A stretch of DNA of 64,000 nucleotides from Bugula neritina (lineage: Eukaryota; Bryozoa; Gymnolaemata; Cheilostomatida; Bugulidae), in assembly GCA_964035545.1 (NCBI GenBank), contig OZ037765.1, positions 17,416,698 to 17,480,697 of the forward strand, given 5' to 3'. Below are positions 45,301-56,987 of the stretch, piece after piece (position 1 is the stretch's first letter; each line of letters opens with the position of its first letter). The notes under the pieces were generated by a model, which searched no databases, was not told where the DNA came from, and was given only the letters and a program-made list of their open reading frames with translations. A program made the position numbers and the translations under genes.

Positions 45301-45943
45301 CTAATTGTTTCCAAATCTACCAAAATATCACAATAATATTATCATTATCTATTACTTAGTAATTTAATGATGGAATTATATTTCTACTAGTTTTAAAGTT
45401 GAACTTGGATAATTTGTAATTCAATGCATTATCATTATGATTTTATTTAATATTATTTAGTATTAATATTATTAGTGTTACCATTGGTGTTATAAATATA
45501 ATAATTAGTTGAATAGGCTATTTTTGTTTGTTTAATTAAAATAATGGACTAAATTTGTGGAGGGTTCAGTAAAGATTAATTTGTTTTTTAAATAGGAATG
45601 TATGAGATATTACTATTAGTATTGGGGGTATTATTATCACTAAAAGAAATTCGGCTTTTAGTATAATAATTATGTTCTTTAAGTTTAATAAAAAATATAA
45701 TTTAAAAATAGCATATTTCACTTATATTTAGTTATTGAAAAACAGTAAATTGATGTTTAGTTAATATCAATTAAGTAAGGTTATGCTGCTTAATACCATA
45801 TTAACATTTGAAAAAATAACACTGCTTGTGTTGGTCTGTTTTCAATCTTTATTTTAAGGCAAAAGTACTGAGAGACAACAAAAAATTGAATACAATTATT
45901 ATTCAACTTGATAATTTAGTTGGAAGAGTTTTCTGTGGTAAAG

Positions 45944-47833
45944 ATGGCTACAGCACCCCCTCCTCCGTCCTATGATGATGCTAACAAAGATCAGTATCCT
46001 CCATATGCACAAGCAGGGTATCAAACAGGCCCTCCTCCTGCTAATCAAGGCTATAGTTACAACACCTCAAGCTATCCACCACCTCAACAACCCTATGGAC
46101 AGCCTCAATATCAGGATTACACAGGGACTGCAGACCGTAAATATTGCAACTCAGTAGTATTTGAGTAATAAAAGTTCTCAGTAGAATATTTAGTTAATTA
46201 TATAACTAAATAATTGAAGTAGTGTTCCAAAATGCTTTTTTATAGCAGTTACTATAACAATAACTATTTAGCAATGTTTTTACTGCTAAAGTAACAGCTA
46301 GTTATGTTAGAATTACTCACGTGTATTTTTTTTATATATTTTAGAAGAGGCATATAACGCATTCAACACTAATTCCTTCTCCGATAAAGCAATTCGAAAC
46401 AGGTTCATCAAGAAGGTCTACCTTATTCTGATGTGCCAACTTCTCTTTACATCTGCTCTTGTTGCGGTTTTTGTTCTGGTGTAAGCACTAGTTTTTAGCA
46501 TTCATTTACTCTATAAAAAATTGTTGCATTTCTTCTAAGATTATTATGTCTAATGCTACTGAAATATGAGTTATCTTTTGAGTGCCTATCCGGTAGGTTT
46601 TTCTTTGCAGAGCTTCTGTCAGGACTTGGGTACATAACAACCTGTGGTTTTACATCTTGGCTTACATTACTTTCTTTGTGACATACATTGTGTTGGCTTG
46701 CTGTCCTGGTGTAAGAAGAAAGTTTCCTGGCAATTACATTGCCCTACTGGTCTTTGTAAGTTTACTCTATAAATTTCTACTTCTTTTGAAGGCCTTCTGC
46801 CTCTTATAAAGATTAGATATTATTAAAACCCTTGAGATTAACTTTATTTTTAAATTTATTTATATGTACTACATTATTAAAAAGAAAATTTTGAAAAAAG
46901 ATATTTATGATTTGCAAATTTGAAAGGGCTTGCTCCCATCCCTTAATCTATCCCCCCCCCCACTTTTTAATTACTTTAGTTACCTATTCTCCATCAGCAG
47001 CTGCATTTACAGGACTGGGATTACTCATGTTTACTGACATTTGAATAAACACTGTAACACATTATGACCTTTTTCTCATTGCCAGCTATTTTCCAAAATT
47101 TGACTCCTTTTGCAACTGTACAATGAAAATATATGTATAGGCTACTGATATTTCAAGTGTAGAGACTGCTATACAGATGCTGGTAACTTTGAAGTGAATG
47201 AGTGCTCCACCTACTCTGTTGTTAAAGCAATTGGTGCCTAAAGAATTCAGATCTTAACATAGTAATTTCTTCCTCATAATATAATTACTTTTTGCTAAAA
47301 GTACAGTACCAATATTTACTCTAAATTTAATGGTCTTTGCAGAAGAAAAAAATATAGACACCAAACAAGTGTTAGCTTGTACTCCTTATTAGATGGGTTA
47401 ACAACTGTAAATTGATCATGTTTATTTATACAGTGTAACAAAACATGGTGTTTATGCTCATAAGGTTGGCCACCCCTGGCCTATACAGTCATATTGTAGA
47501 ACAGATTAATTTACTTCAGATAGTCTTACTGAACACTGCAATATTAATTATTAGATAATACTAGAATATTGCAAATATTCATAGCTGTGCTTTACTAGAA
47601 TAATGAAATAATGGACATGTTGTTTCGAAATAATCAGCAAATAGAAGGTTATACTGAAAAACCTGAAGCAATATTTTTAATAGGTTTGATAATATTGTCT
47701 GAAACATGGTGAAGTACATGCTGAAAATTTGTACATTCATTTGATGCTCAGTGTTCACAGTTTAACTTGTTTATTTATATTGATTGCTGGTATGAGTTTA
47801 CTAAGACCTGAGTTTCTTGGTGCTCAAACTTCC

Positions 47834-47919
<86 letters not shown>

Positions 47920-50553
47920 AGATCTGCATGAGTTGGTCACTTTCTCCAGGATTTTCCAAGTCTCAGTAGGTTGCGTGTAATTTGTCAATTTAAAACATTT
48001 TACATTGCATGGTACTTAGAAGTTGTCTTTTCTATAATTACTTCAGTTGCCGTTGAAGTTAAAAAGCTTAATATCAGTAACCAACCTTCTTGAAACTTAA
48101 CAAACAAAATTCCTTGATGATGAAGTTCACCTTAGATGTGAAAAGCTGTCACATAAATAAAGATATTTTGTCGTCTCATAAAATAATAAATGTTGTTTGC
48201 CCAGCTCTTTCAACCTATCTAGATTTGGTTATGCATAATATGTGTTTTTAACTCTATGATTTCAGATACATGTATTGCTTTTACAAGTGAGAAATATTCT
48301 TCTTTTTCAGAGTTCTACATTAAATAGTAACATTCAGCACAGTTTGTAGTCATTGTTATTTATATTAATCTTGAGATTTCACATAAGTTCATGTGTATAA
48401 TAAGGTGATGACGATGCTTTTAGACGCTGATGTTCTCCTACGTGTGTGCTGCCATAGCCAGCTTCCACGATGCCCAAGCTGTTCTCATAGCTGCTGGCAT
48501 CACTGCTCTTGTGACCTTCTGCATTTCCTTGTTCGCCATTCAGACAAAGATTGACTTCACCATGTGCTCGGGCCTCATCTTTGCTGCTTCTATGGTTCTC
48601 CTCTTCATGGGCATTGCTTTTCTCATTGTGTTCTCTACTAACCTCAGCGATAAAAACCGATACGTAAGTTCATCCTTTATTTGTATTCAATCTTCAAAAA
48701 CAACATAGTGAAGTTATGTTGAAAACAGAACAATATAAATGTGCTTGAGTTTTTGATGGCTAATCTGTTTTTTCAGATTCTTAGAGAACTGTTACTGTTA
48801 AAGTTAAGATTTGTAATCATAATAAATAGTTAATTAACTAAGATAGTTAAAATCAGGTTTGCAATCTACTTTCCTAATCAAACTTCATGTTACATCTGTT
48901 GTGTTTTAATATATTCACACCTTTCACACCTATACGGTCGTAGTCCTTTACGGGTGACCGGTCTGCAGGCTTCCAAACTATCAGCGTCCGCCATCTTTCC
49001 CGGTCTTCTGCATCCTCTGGTTTAAGGCCCCAACGCTTCATGTCATCTCTTATCTCCCATCTCCTGTTGTGTTTTAATATAATATATGTGTGCTTATTGT
49101 CGCAGACTGACAAAAAAAGCAAAGAGAAAAAGTGATAAGTGTCAAGTGTTAAGTGAAGTGAATAAAAACAGAAAATGCTGGGTTTATCTAACAGTCTAAA
49201 AAGTTGTCTATTTTGTAGTAGCCAGAATCTTTGTAGAAACAATGATAATATGATAATACAATTGATAATTGATATGATATTACAAGTTAAGCTGTAATTA
49301 AACACCCAGCTTTCCAAACTCATGTAACATCCCAACAGCATTCACAAATCATTGCATATACTTTATAGTCATCAGTTTTACCTGCTATATAGGAAACTGT
49401 AGTCTTTACACAAAGCTTGATCTAATGTGTTACCTTCCTACTGATAGTCTTGTGTTACTACTTGTGCCTGGTACTTGCTATCTGCTGCCTAATATGTTAC
49501 TGTTTGGATGTATTTTCAGTACCTGCAGTGTGTTTATGGAGGTATAGCAGCTCTGATCATGTGCTTGGTAAGTAAGATTACATGAAGCGTGTTACTGGTC
49601 TTATTGATTTTTGAATATGTTATCAACTTCAACTTGTACCTCAATTTTTATACTCTGAAAAGCTCCTGTTGCATCAAACAACCATAACAGCTCAGTCACA
49701 TATTGCAGTTAATTACTATGGCAAGGCATTCAAAGTTCTACTTGGTTTTGCCATTTTGGCATATATTTATTTAACGGAAAACACTCAGCAGAGATTTTTT
49801 AATTCAGCTAAATAATTTTGCTGAATAGAATCAGTGTCATTAAATTATTTTCTCACCAATATAAAGCACTTGGTGTAACGTGTTGCAATATCTGTCTACA
49901 AGTTGATTATATTGCTATACATTCATAGTAATGAAACTATAACAACCTACTAGCTGATTATGTCTGAAAAGGAGCTGCATTTACATTTTATAGTATAAAG
50001 CAAATATGTATATTTGTTTACTAAAACAATTTGCAACAAGCAACATTTAAGAAATTTCGTGATAGTTTTACTAATTTAAATAGAATTATCTATATTTTAA
50101 TGCAAGTTCTGTTCTTACACGTAACTTTGTTTTTTTTCTAAATTGGTCAAGATATATGCTGTATCATATGCACTCACTAGACTACTAAAGTGTTTACTAG
50201 GTTTAGTGTGAAAGTTGAAACATTTGTACTGTGAAGTTTTATTCACAAGTGATGGCGATAATAACTTAATAGTTTACAGCCCTAGATAAAAAGTTTAGCA
50301 GAATTGTAAGACTTTAAATTCTAAACTAAAGAAGAAGCAACTGGCTTAAAATTTCACACAAGTTCATCTGCCTTTTAAATTTTTTCTTTTGTAGTTTCTG
50401 GTCTATGACACACAAAGAATTGTAGGTGGAAAGAACAGGAAAAACCCAGTGAGTGCAGAGGAACACATCTTGGGAGCTATGGAGCTTTACCTTGATATTG
50501 TGTATATTTTCCTTTTGATTCTCTCCATCTTTGGTGGAGGTAGCAAGGACTAG
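45944..50553 (+). CDS. Lifeguard/TMBIM family membrane protein (Bax inhibitor-1 fold)
   Basis: Six exons: 45944-46136, 46345-46480, 46611-46755, 48424-48663, 49520-49567 and 50395-50553, joining to 921 nt (306 aa) with consistent phases. Lifeguard proteins are multi-span ER/Golgi/plasma-membrane proteins that act as calcium leak channels and inhibit apoptosis. Residues 1-65 are rich in Pro, Tyr and Gln and carry a PPSY (PPxY) motif at 7-10. Then AFNTNSFSDKAIRNRFIKKV leads into about seven hydrophobic segments in exons 2-6. The C-terminal signature LGAMELYLDIVYIFLLILS is typical of the family. The ATG at 45944 was chosen over the upstream TTG because the family begins near the Pro-rich stretch. 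Intron 3 (1.67 kb) contains a (TA)n tract and a hAT-like end; intron 4 contains a LINE fragment. AATAAA lies at 50821-50826. The gene lies between the two copies of the RhoGDI duplication. Confidence 0.95.
47174..47478. mobile_element. Possible hAT-like MITE
   Basis: The right end, read on the minus strand, is CAGGGGTGGCCAACCTTATG, a close match to hAT termini of the CAGGGGTNNNCAACC type. A degenerate left end (CAGATGCTGGTAACTTTGAA) lies 305 bases away. Flanks TGCTATAC and GCCTATAC may be a mutated 8-bp target duplication. Located in intron 3 of the Lifeguard gene. Confidence 0.4.
47838..47915. repeat. (TA)n microsatellite
   Basis: About 76 bases of nearly perfect TA dinucleotide repeat in intron 3 of the Lifeguard gene. 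Confidence 0.95.
48913..49064 (-). mobile_element. 5'-truncated LINE insertion (3' end only)
   Basis: A 152-bp insertion in intron 4 of the Lifeguard gene, flanked by a perfect 16-bp direct repeat TGTTGTGTTTTAATAT (48897-48912 and 49065-49080). On the minus strand it encodes RDDMKRWGLKPEDAEDRERW then RTLI, which resembles the extreme C-terminus of reverse transcriptases of invertebrate non-LTR elements (the RW..LI ending). The 3' end has a GTGTGAAAGGTGTGAAT mini-repeat tail instead of poly(A), as in RTE-like clades. The GC content contrasts with its surroundings, suggesting a fairly recent insertion. Confidence 0.85.
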
Positions 50554-50829
50554 AAAGGGCAGGGTCATCTCTAGTATACCAGAGTGTTTAAACTCTGAGC
50601 ATGTAATCTTTTGACATTTTAAGCATTATGCTGCATTTGCAGTTTCTGTATGGCGTAGGCTCTTACTATATACCAATGCATTCATCTTGTTCTTCAAATA
50701 TGAAGTAGTTCCAGTGTGTTCACAGATATAGTGTTGCAGGTCACTGAGTATTTTAATGATTAATCTATAACTGAACTCTCTGTAGTATTAAAGAAGTTCT
50801 TTGTGTTTATATTGATTTCAAATAAATTG

Positions 50830-51480
50830 TAACTGAACTAAAGGTGTGGTGACATACAATATACTATATTATATATCCAGATCTGTGATAACCAGCTTTA
50901 CCTGCTGGCTACATTCTTGTATTGTAACACCAATAGTCTTGTCTCTAATCTTGGTTCATAGCCTATACACTAAAGGAAACGTGTCTTTATAATTTTATGT
51001 TGTTGCTTTCTTTTGAAATAATTATTTTTCTAATAAACTGTGCTAAAAGAAAAAAACATTTTAACCATCTAATCCTCCCAAGTAACGAGTAGTTTACTCA
51101 AGTTCCAAGGTAAAGATTATAAGGTAACATTTACCATAAATTCAATCTTCATCCCTAATGATGCGTCTCCATTACCATCACCTAATTGTCTTTCTTATGC
51201 AGTTTCTAAATTGATGTATTGCTCATTGAACATCACAAATATTGCAGAAATAAACTTCATGATTGATCCATAAGTTGACAATCACAACTATCAGCAGAAC
51301 AAGATGGCAAGGCTTTCCTCTGCAATAAAGCCTATTCAGAAATCAGCAGAACATTGTTTATTTTTGCTGTTCTTTTTCTAATTTTTTAAAATTTGTATGA
51401 CTAAATATTGAATCCAACTTTAATTTGCTAGTTGCACTCACAGTTGAAAGCAGATGAAATTATTTTCTGTTAGTCATGGA
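50830..51480. other. Intergenic DNA between Lifeguard and the right duplication copy
   Basis: No gene or clear repeat was recognised. The region contains the 3' flank of the Lifeguard gene (AATAAA at 50821-50826) and short A/T-rich stretches up to where similarity with 35.2 kb begins. Confidence 0.4.
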
Positions 51481-51484
51481 TATT

Positions 51485-54400
51485 TGAATTTATTGGTGCT
51501 AAAGGTTTTAGAAATTTGATGAATGGTACAATGTTAAGACATGTTTACAGATCTTGTGCCTTTGAAGGATAACTTACAAACAATGCCTTAAAGCCTCTAT
51601 CAACATGATGAGGGAGTAACTTCCTAAAACTATTCTGGGTCCGAGTGAACTTTGCATTGCTTTGTATGTAATATACAGATCTGAGCTCAAAATCCGATCA
51701 AATTTATTTGCCTCCTTACTAACTAATACTTTGGTTTTGTATTATTTGAGAAAAACAATTGTAACACATTGAAACAGATGAAAGTGTTAGAATGTTGGAT
51801 GACCTACTAAAAGTTCTACAAATTGCCTATTAAAATAGGATTACATGCAGATAAAAGTAGTCTCTAAAAGTAGCCTAATCAGTATAACAAAATATCTTAT
51901 TTTTTATTAAATGAGATATTTCCAACTACCTAAATTTGGCCGTCACTGCAATAACGTTTACTCTAAGAGTAAAATAACATCTGCTGAAGTAGCTAGTAAT
52001 AGCAAAAAGTCAGGCAAGATGTAAACACTCGTGTAGAAAGCTGATTCAGATAAGTGAGTTGAGTGATCAAAGAAGCAATATATTCTAATAATTCGGATAA
52101 GATTATAGAGTGCATACTGTAGTGGCTGTAATAATGCTAATGGAGTCTATTGCAACTGACTTTTCTATATATAGTAATATTATAGCATCTATTCATTTAA
52201 TGGGTACAAGAGATGTACCTATAGAACATAATATAGCAAAGTGGATAGCATAGTGTTGTTAACTATATATTATGCAATATATTATGTTGAAGTAAAAATA
52301 ACAAGCAACGGCTTGCAGAAAACTGAAAAATACCTTGCATAGCAATCTATTATTACTGGGAAACAAAGCAATTTTTAAATAGTAATGCATATGTTTGTTC
52401 ATACAAAATGCTTTCAAAAGTAAAAAATGAACAGTTTGGTCCTACATATAGATTCACAATTGCATCTTTGCTAGAATGAAGCAACTTCAGTTGTTGTACT
52501 ACCGAGTAGTTAATGCTGATCGATTCAACTAGTACAAATTTATTCCCAGTCTTTCTTCACGTGCATCTCAAAGCTCCATTCGAGGTGCTTCTTTTTATCA
52601 TCATTTATGAAGGAGCAGGTCATTCTGCAACACATAATATTTCAGACAATGATCTGAAAAGTTTACATTCAAATATATATTAGTTTATAATTGAGCAATA
52701 ACAGCAAACATGCTACTATAACTGAGCCGTAATCTATACCATTAGAGCTAAAATTTTATTCTATAAGTCAAGGTCCTAGGTATAAACTTCCAAATTATTT
52801 AAATTTGTTAAAACACCATGGAAATAGAAACCTTCAGTCTAGTATGAAAAACTAAATTATATAGTTGCAATGAGAAGATTTTGTAAAATCTGACTCTCAA
52901 GATTTAAGCAATGGCTGTTTTTAGCAGTACTTTTTCAATATGGAATTTATTATAGAAACTGATGAAATTCTAAAAAATGTCTTGTTGATCAACAGGCACG
53001 TTACTGCTCAATTCTTCTCACTACTTGTGAGGAGTCAGTCTCCAAGCACTAGACTGAATAATTTTACTTCTATTATAATATTACTCTGAAAGAATATGCT
53101 TCTCTAAAAAGTTTATAGAATAAAATAATTCAAGTTCATAACAGACACTATATTAGTAAATTATAGTAAATTTTCAACTACACTTATATAGGCTTATGGC
53201 TTTACATTAATATTTAGAATTGTCTAGACTTTAGGACATACATCAAAGTTATTTTTACAGCAGAATTGATAATACAATATATAGGCCCAGAAATAAAAAT
53301 TAATAATGATCAGCGCTTGAACCAAATGGCTCCTTTATAACACAAGTGGAATAAGCTAAGAACTCACTTGTAAGCACCTCTGGCAATCATTCCTTTGGGA
53401 ACCTCATCAACAGGACTAAGAAGGGTCTGCACCTCACTCTTTGGGCCGTAGCTACCAACCATGTAAGATTGCTTATCAACTACAATATAGCAACTGAGTA
53501 ATGTAACCCGTGCACTCATTAGAAAAGGACTAGAAGATTCATGCGCAGAAAAGGTTGAAAAATTAGCTTTAGTTTTCAGTTCTTATGCCCGATGCCTATA
53601 TTTCATAGTACCAGTATCAGTTTTATGCTTGCAGCTTGACATAGATCTTGGCATAGGCTGAAAAGTAAGTCAGATACAGCAAGTAGGTTCCACCGAGATC
53701 AAGTGTATTTGTTTATTAACTAACCATTAATTCCTTTGCGGGAAGTTATGATATGCAGTTTGCGCCCAGATGCAATTTCTCGTTGTACACAAAAATTAAT
53801 TTTAATGTTGTAAGCGGTTCCCTCTTTCATAATGAAACTTTGATCGCTGAGGCTAGAAACATCACCTATAAGACAACTTCTAACTAAAATAACTTGGCTG
53901 AAATACAAAGGAGAGCTTTTTATTACGATATTAAAAGTTCATTGTGCACCTGAAGTAAGATAGTCAAAGTGTTAATAAGACCAGAAGGTTATTTTTAAGT
54001 TGCATTTAGTTCTATTTTGCATATTCAATTGTATTTTAGTAGAAAGGTTATTCAACATTTATAAATTCTCTCTTATTATACTTCCTATAGAATATAATTA
54101 TTATATATAACTTATTTATTCACATTAATGAAAGCACTAATTTAATGATAAAGCAAGGCTATTCTCACCAGTAAGATCAAAAGTATAATCTTCTCGGCCT
54201 TCAACTACAAACGACATACTCTGCACTATAACTGTTCTAGGATCTTCTGGCCCTGTGAATTGTAATTTAACTTTTATATAAGTTTGCACAAAAATAAAAA
54301 AATTGTTCTTTTCTCTTGATCAGAAACAGCAATATTTATAAGTAATCAGAGTAACAATATGAGTGGCGCTGCCATTTTTATTAAAGTCTTGTCTGTAACC

Positions 54401-54660
54401 AAAACAATAGCTTCAACACCTCTACTAAAATTACCTTTAAAATAACTTTATTGGTGGCACATTATCATCTGCTTCAGCCATTGCTTTGCAGTTCTACCTA
54501 TAGTAGCATAATATTCAGTCAGAGTAAAGCATATACAATAGGTTTTTTATTTACTCTAATACTTGCCAGATATTTACTTTGGACAGTACTAAGAGTATTT
54601 TATATTCTGTATTTGTGTTAAGCATAACAAATGTAACATAAATAAAACCACTTAAAACAA
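51485..54660. repeat. Segmental duplication, right copy
   Basis: Collinear with 35185-35340 plus 38630-41800. The join corresponding to the 3-kb left-copy insertion lies near 51655-51680. Similarity continues through all RhoGDI introns and fades after the ACTTAAAACAAAACT shared word near 54650 (41785 in the left copy). Confidence 0.9.
52540..54481 (-). pseudogene. Second RhoGDI copy lacking most of exon 1
   Basis: Exons 2-5 are present at 54252-54169, 53865-53725, 53479-53368 and 52624-52540. Their lengths (84, 141, 112 and 85 nt) match the intact copy exactly, with good splice sites and no internal stop. They encode the immunoglobulin-like domain, including [22 protein letters not shown] and the terminal KKDWE. 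Exon 1 keeps only the start codon and about nine matching codons (MAEADDNVP); then roughly 150 bases are missing and the frame hits TAA at 54439-54437. The lost part encodes the N-terminal Rho-switch-binding arm. Exon 3 protein differs from the intact copy at 15 of 46 residues, although introns still align. It is either a pseudogene or a gene with a different first exon; I favour a pseudogene. Confidence 0.75.
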
Positions 54661-54663
54661 AAC

Positions 54664-54691
54664 TATATATATATATATATATATATATATT

Positions 54692-54725
<34 letters not shown>
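54664..54725. repeat. Compound (AT)n(GA)n microsatellite
   Basis: About 28 bases of AT repeat (54664-54691) directly followed by about 33 bases of GA repeat (54693-54725), just beyond the right end of the segmental duplication. Confidence 0.95.
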
Positions 54726-54728
<3 letters not shown>

Positions 54729-56940
54729 TTCCATTCGATGTTTGGAAGGCTTGCAGTAAATAAAACCACAACCATAGGTTGATGGAAACCACAACCATGA
54801 ATCTATCTTATGAGCATGCATATATTATAAACTGTTTGTAATTACCTTTATTACGGAATCTTGTAGATGTGCTGACTTCTTGCTTTTGGTACCTCTATTT
54901 GAGTTGTGGTCTTGTAGAGAGCGACTCTAAAAAGCTTCTTTGGGGTAGGCTGTTGTAGGAGTAGGTGTAGCTCTGAAAAGGGGCGTGTCTTATGGAAGGG
55001 ATAGGCTAAAGGCATGTGCTAGTCTCTATGGTGATGTATGGGTTCATTGTAGAATCTGCTGCACCAGCAGGGCAATTAGAATGAGTTTTATTGTTATATA
55101 TAACTATATGTTATACAAAATTTACATACCATGGTTAGACAGAGCTGCACTGGTGTGCAGTGAACCAAAGGGTGTATCTTTTGAAGAGTAGTGTGGCAGA
55201 AGCAAAATGCTGATTAGTCACTGTAATCATTATTATCTTGCCTTGGTGTTGTCTTCTATTGCATCTGAGATCAATAGAGTTTAGAGTAACAACATAATAG
55301 ATGTCATGTATTGAATTGATTTGGTGCAGCCTTCTATTGCATTGTGAATACTTGAGTTTAGAGTTGCAACCTATTGAATGTTATGTAAGGCACTGCTTCG
55401 GACTTAGACCTGGATGGGGAGTCCGAAAATGGGACACTGTATACATGGCAAATGTGCCATCAAGTTGTTGTGTTCTTGTAATATTGTTAATTATACTCTA
55501 TTATGACACGAGAGTAGCTAATCATGTTTATATAATCAGACAGCATAATAATGTAGTCAATAATGTAATTTTACTCCCTGAGGTCCTTATATACTAGTTG
55601 CCAGCCAGTGCAATATGTACAATATATAAACATAATGATAATTCAATCTAAATTATGTTATCCTAAGACTATGGTTACTGTTTTGATTATTGGCAGACTT
55701 TTCATTTATTAACTGTAATCATGCTATGTCTTTCTTTTTTATTACCGTAGGAATAATAATAAAAAATATTATAAAATCATTTGTATATTTCAAGCAGTTA
55801 CTTTGACTGCGGTTTTTATATTGTTAATTGACCAGTAATCAGATGTCCTGGCCATTACTAGGGTTCAGCTGAACTTTCTTGGAATTAATTTCATTCCTTT
55901 CAGCATATAATTAAGAATAGTATGACTATCACTACCAACGTTGTTGCGTTATTAGGATTTCATTACCGACAGAAATTGGATAGCATTTGAATAAAAATGT
56001 TTGCCATTTATTAAGTAGAAGTCAGAATACAACATAGCTTCACCAGCTTGCAACAAATGAATGGCTAAGAACCAGCGTTAGATTTAACATGCTTCACGAT
56101 AAAAAACGTAGATGCACTGTTACCATTTTGTACTATTAGCTAATGCCTATGTTTTAACAACTTATGATCAAATAAATACGAATTCAGCATTGCAACTCGT
56201 GGCTGTAATTGCTATAAAAAAAACATAAAAAAGAGAAACATTTTTTACAACCCTTATAATTGTATACAATTGTCTAAGTAAAAACTCATAGAATAACTAA
56301 TGCTACATTCAAAGTTGCATTTTATTAGAATCTCTTGCATGAAATACATTTTCTCTACATAGAAAATTTTGCCGTTAAATATGTTATATCCAGCATGGTA
56401 ACTTAGTTATATATTGTGCATAATGCACAGCGCATGCATAATATACCAATTATTTATCCGGTATACATATGTGGTATGAAGTGTCATAACATACAACCAA
56501 GTCTGCATGTACAATATCATACTCAATAATATGTTTCTAATAAGTTAAGCACTCATTCATAGTTATGCTGTAATTATAATTAGTATGTTTGTATAGCAAT
56601 TCTGAACATAGAGAAGATAGATACTCAATGCTTTTAAAAGAATATTAAATCAATATTGAAATAACCCAGATTAGTTCATTAGCTGCTACGGCACAGTAAG
56701 TATCTTTACCTTTGTCCTACTGCTTGATATATCCTCAGTGTTTACAGATTTTGTACCAGAAAAAGGGTATTGAGCAACTATAATCAACTGCAGCTGCTAA
56801 AAGTGAAGTATAGAAGCTTTTTTGTAATATTAAAATTCAAACGTTCTTCTATCAAACTAAAATATAAGGTATGCTACAATTTTTTAATTATTTTAGTTAT
56901 AATTTTCTAAGGGTTGCTAGAATTCTCAAGCAAAGCTTTT
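54726..56940. other. Intergenic DNA upstream of the sulfotransferase
   Basis: Contains an imperfect tandem duplication of 78-bp period at about 55241-55396, with the shared word CTTCTATTGCAT at 55253 and 55331 and GAGTTTAGAGT in each unit. No coding exon was recognised; open frames at 54985-55191 and 55301-55597 have no family features. Confidence 0.5.
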
Positions 56941-56987
56941 ATTTTGCAGTAAGAATCTTAACTTTAAAGAGTAAGTAACAAGAAATA

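Noticed and set aside
45920-45943. Upstream TTG start for the Lifeguard gene
   Set aside because: It is not an ATG, and eukaryotic initiation plus family alignment favour the ATG at 45944.
48874-49341. 155-aa minus-strand open frame
   Set aside because: Only the part inside 48913-49064 is protein-like, and that is a truncated LINE; the rest is intron sequence.
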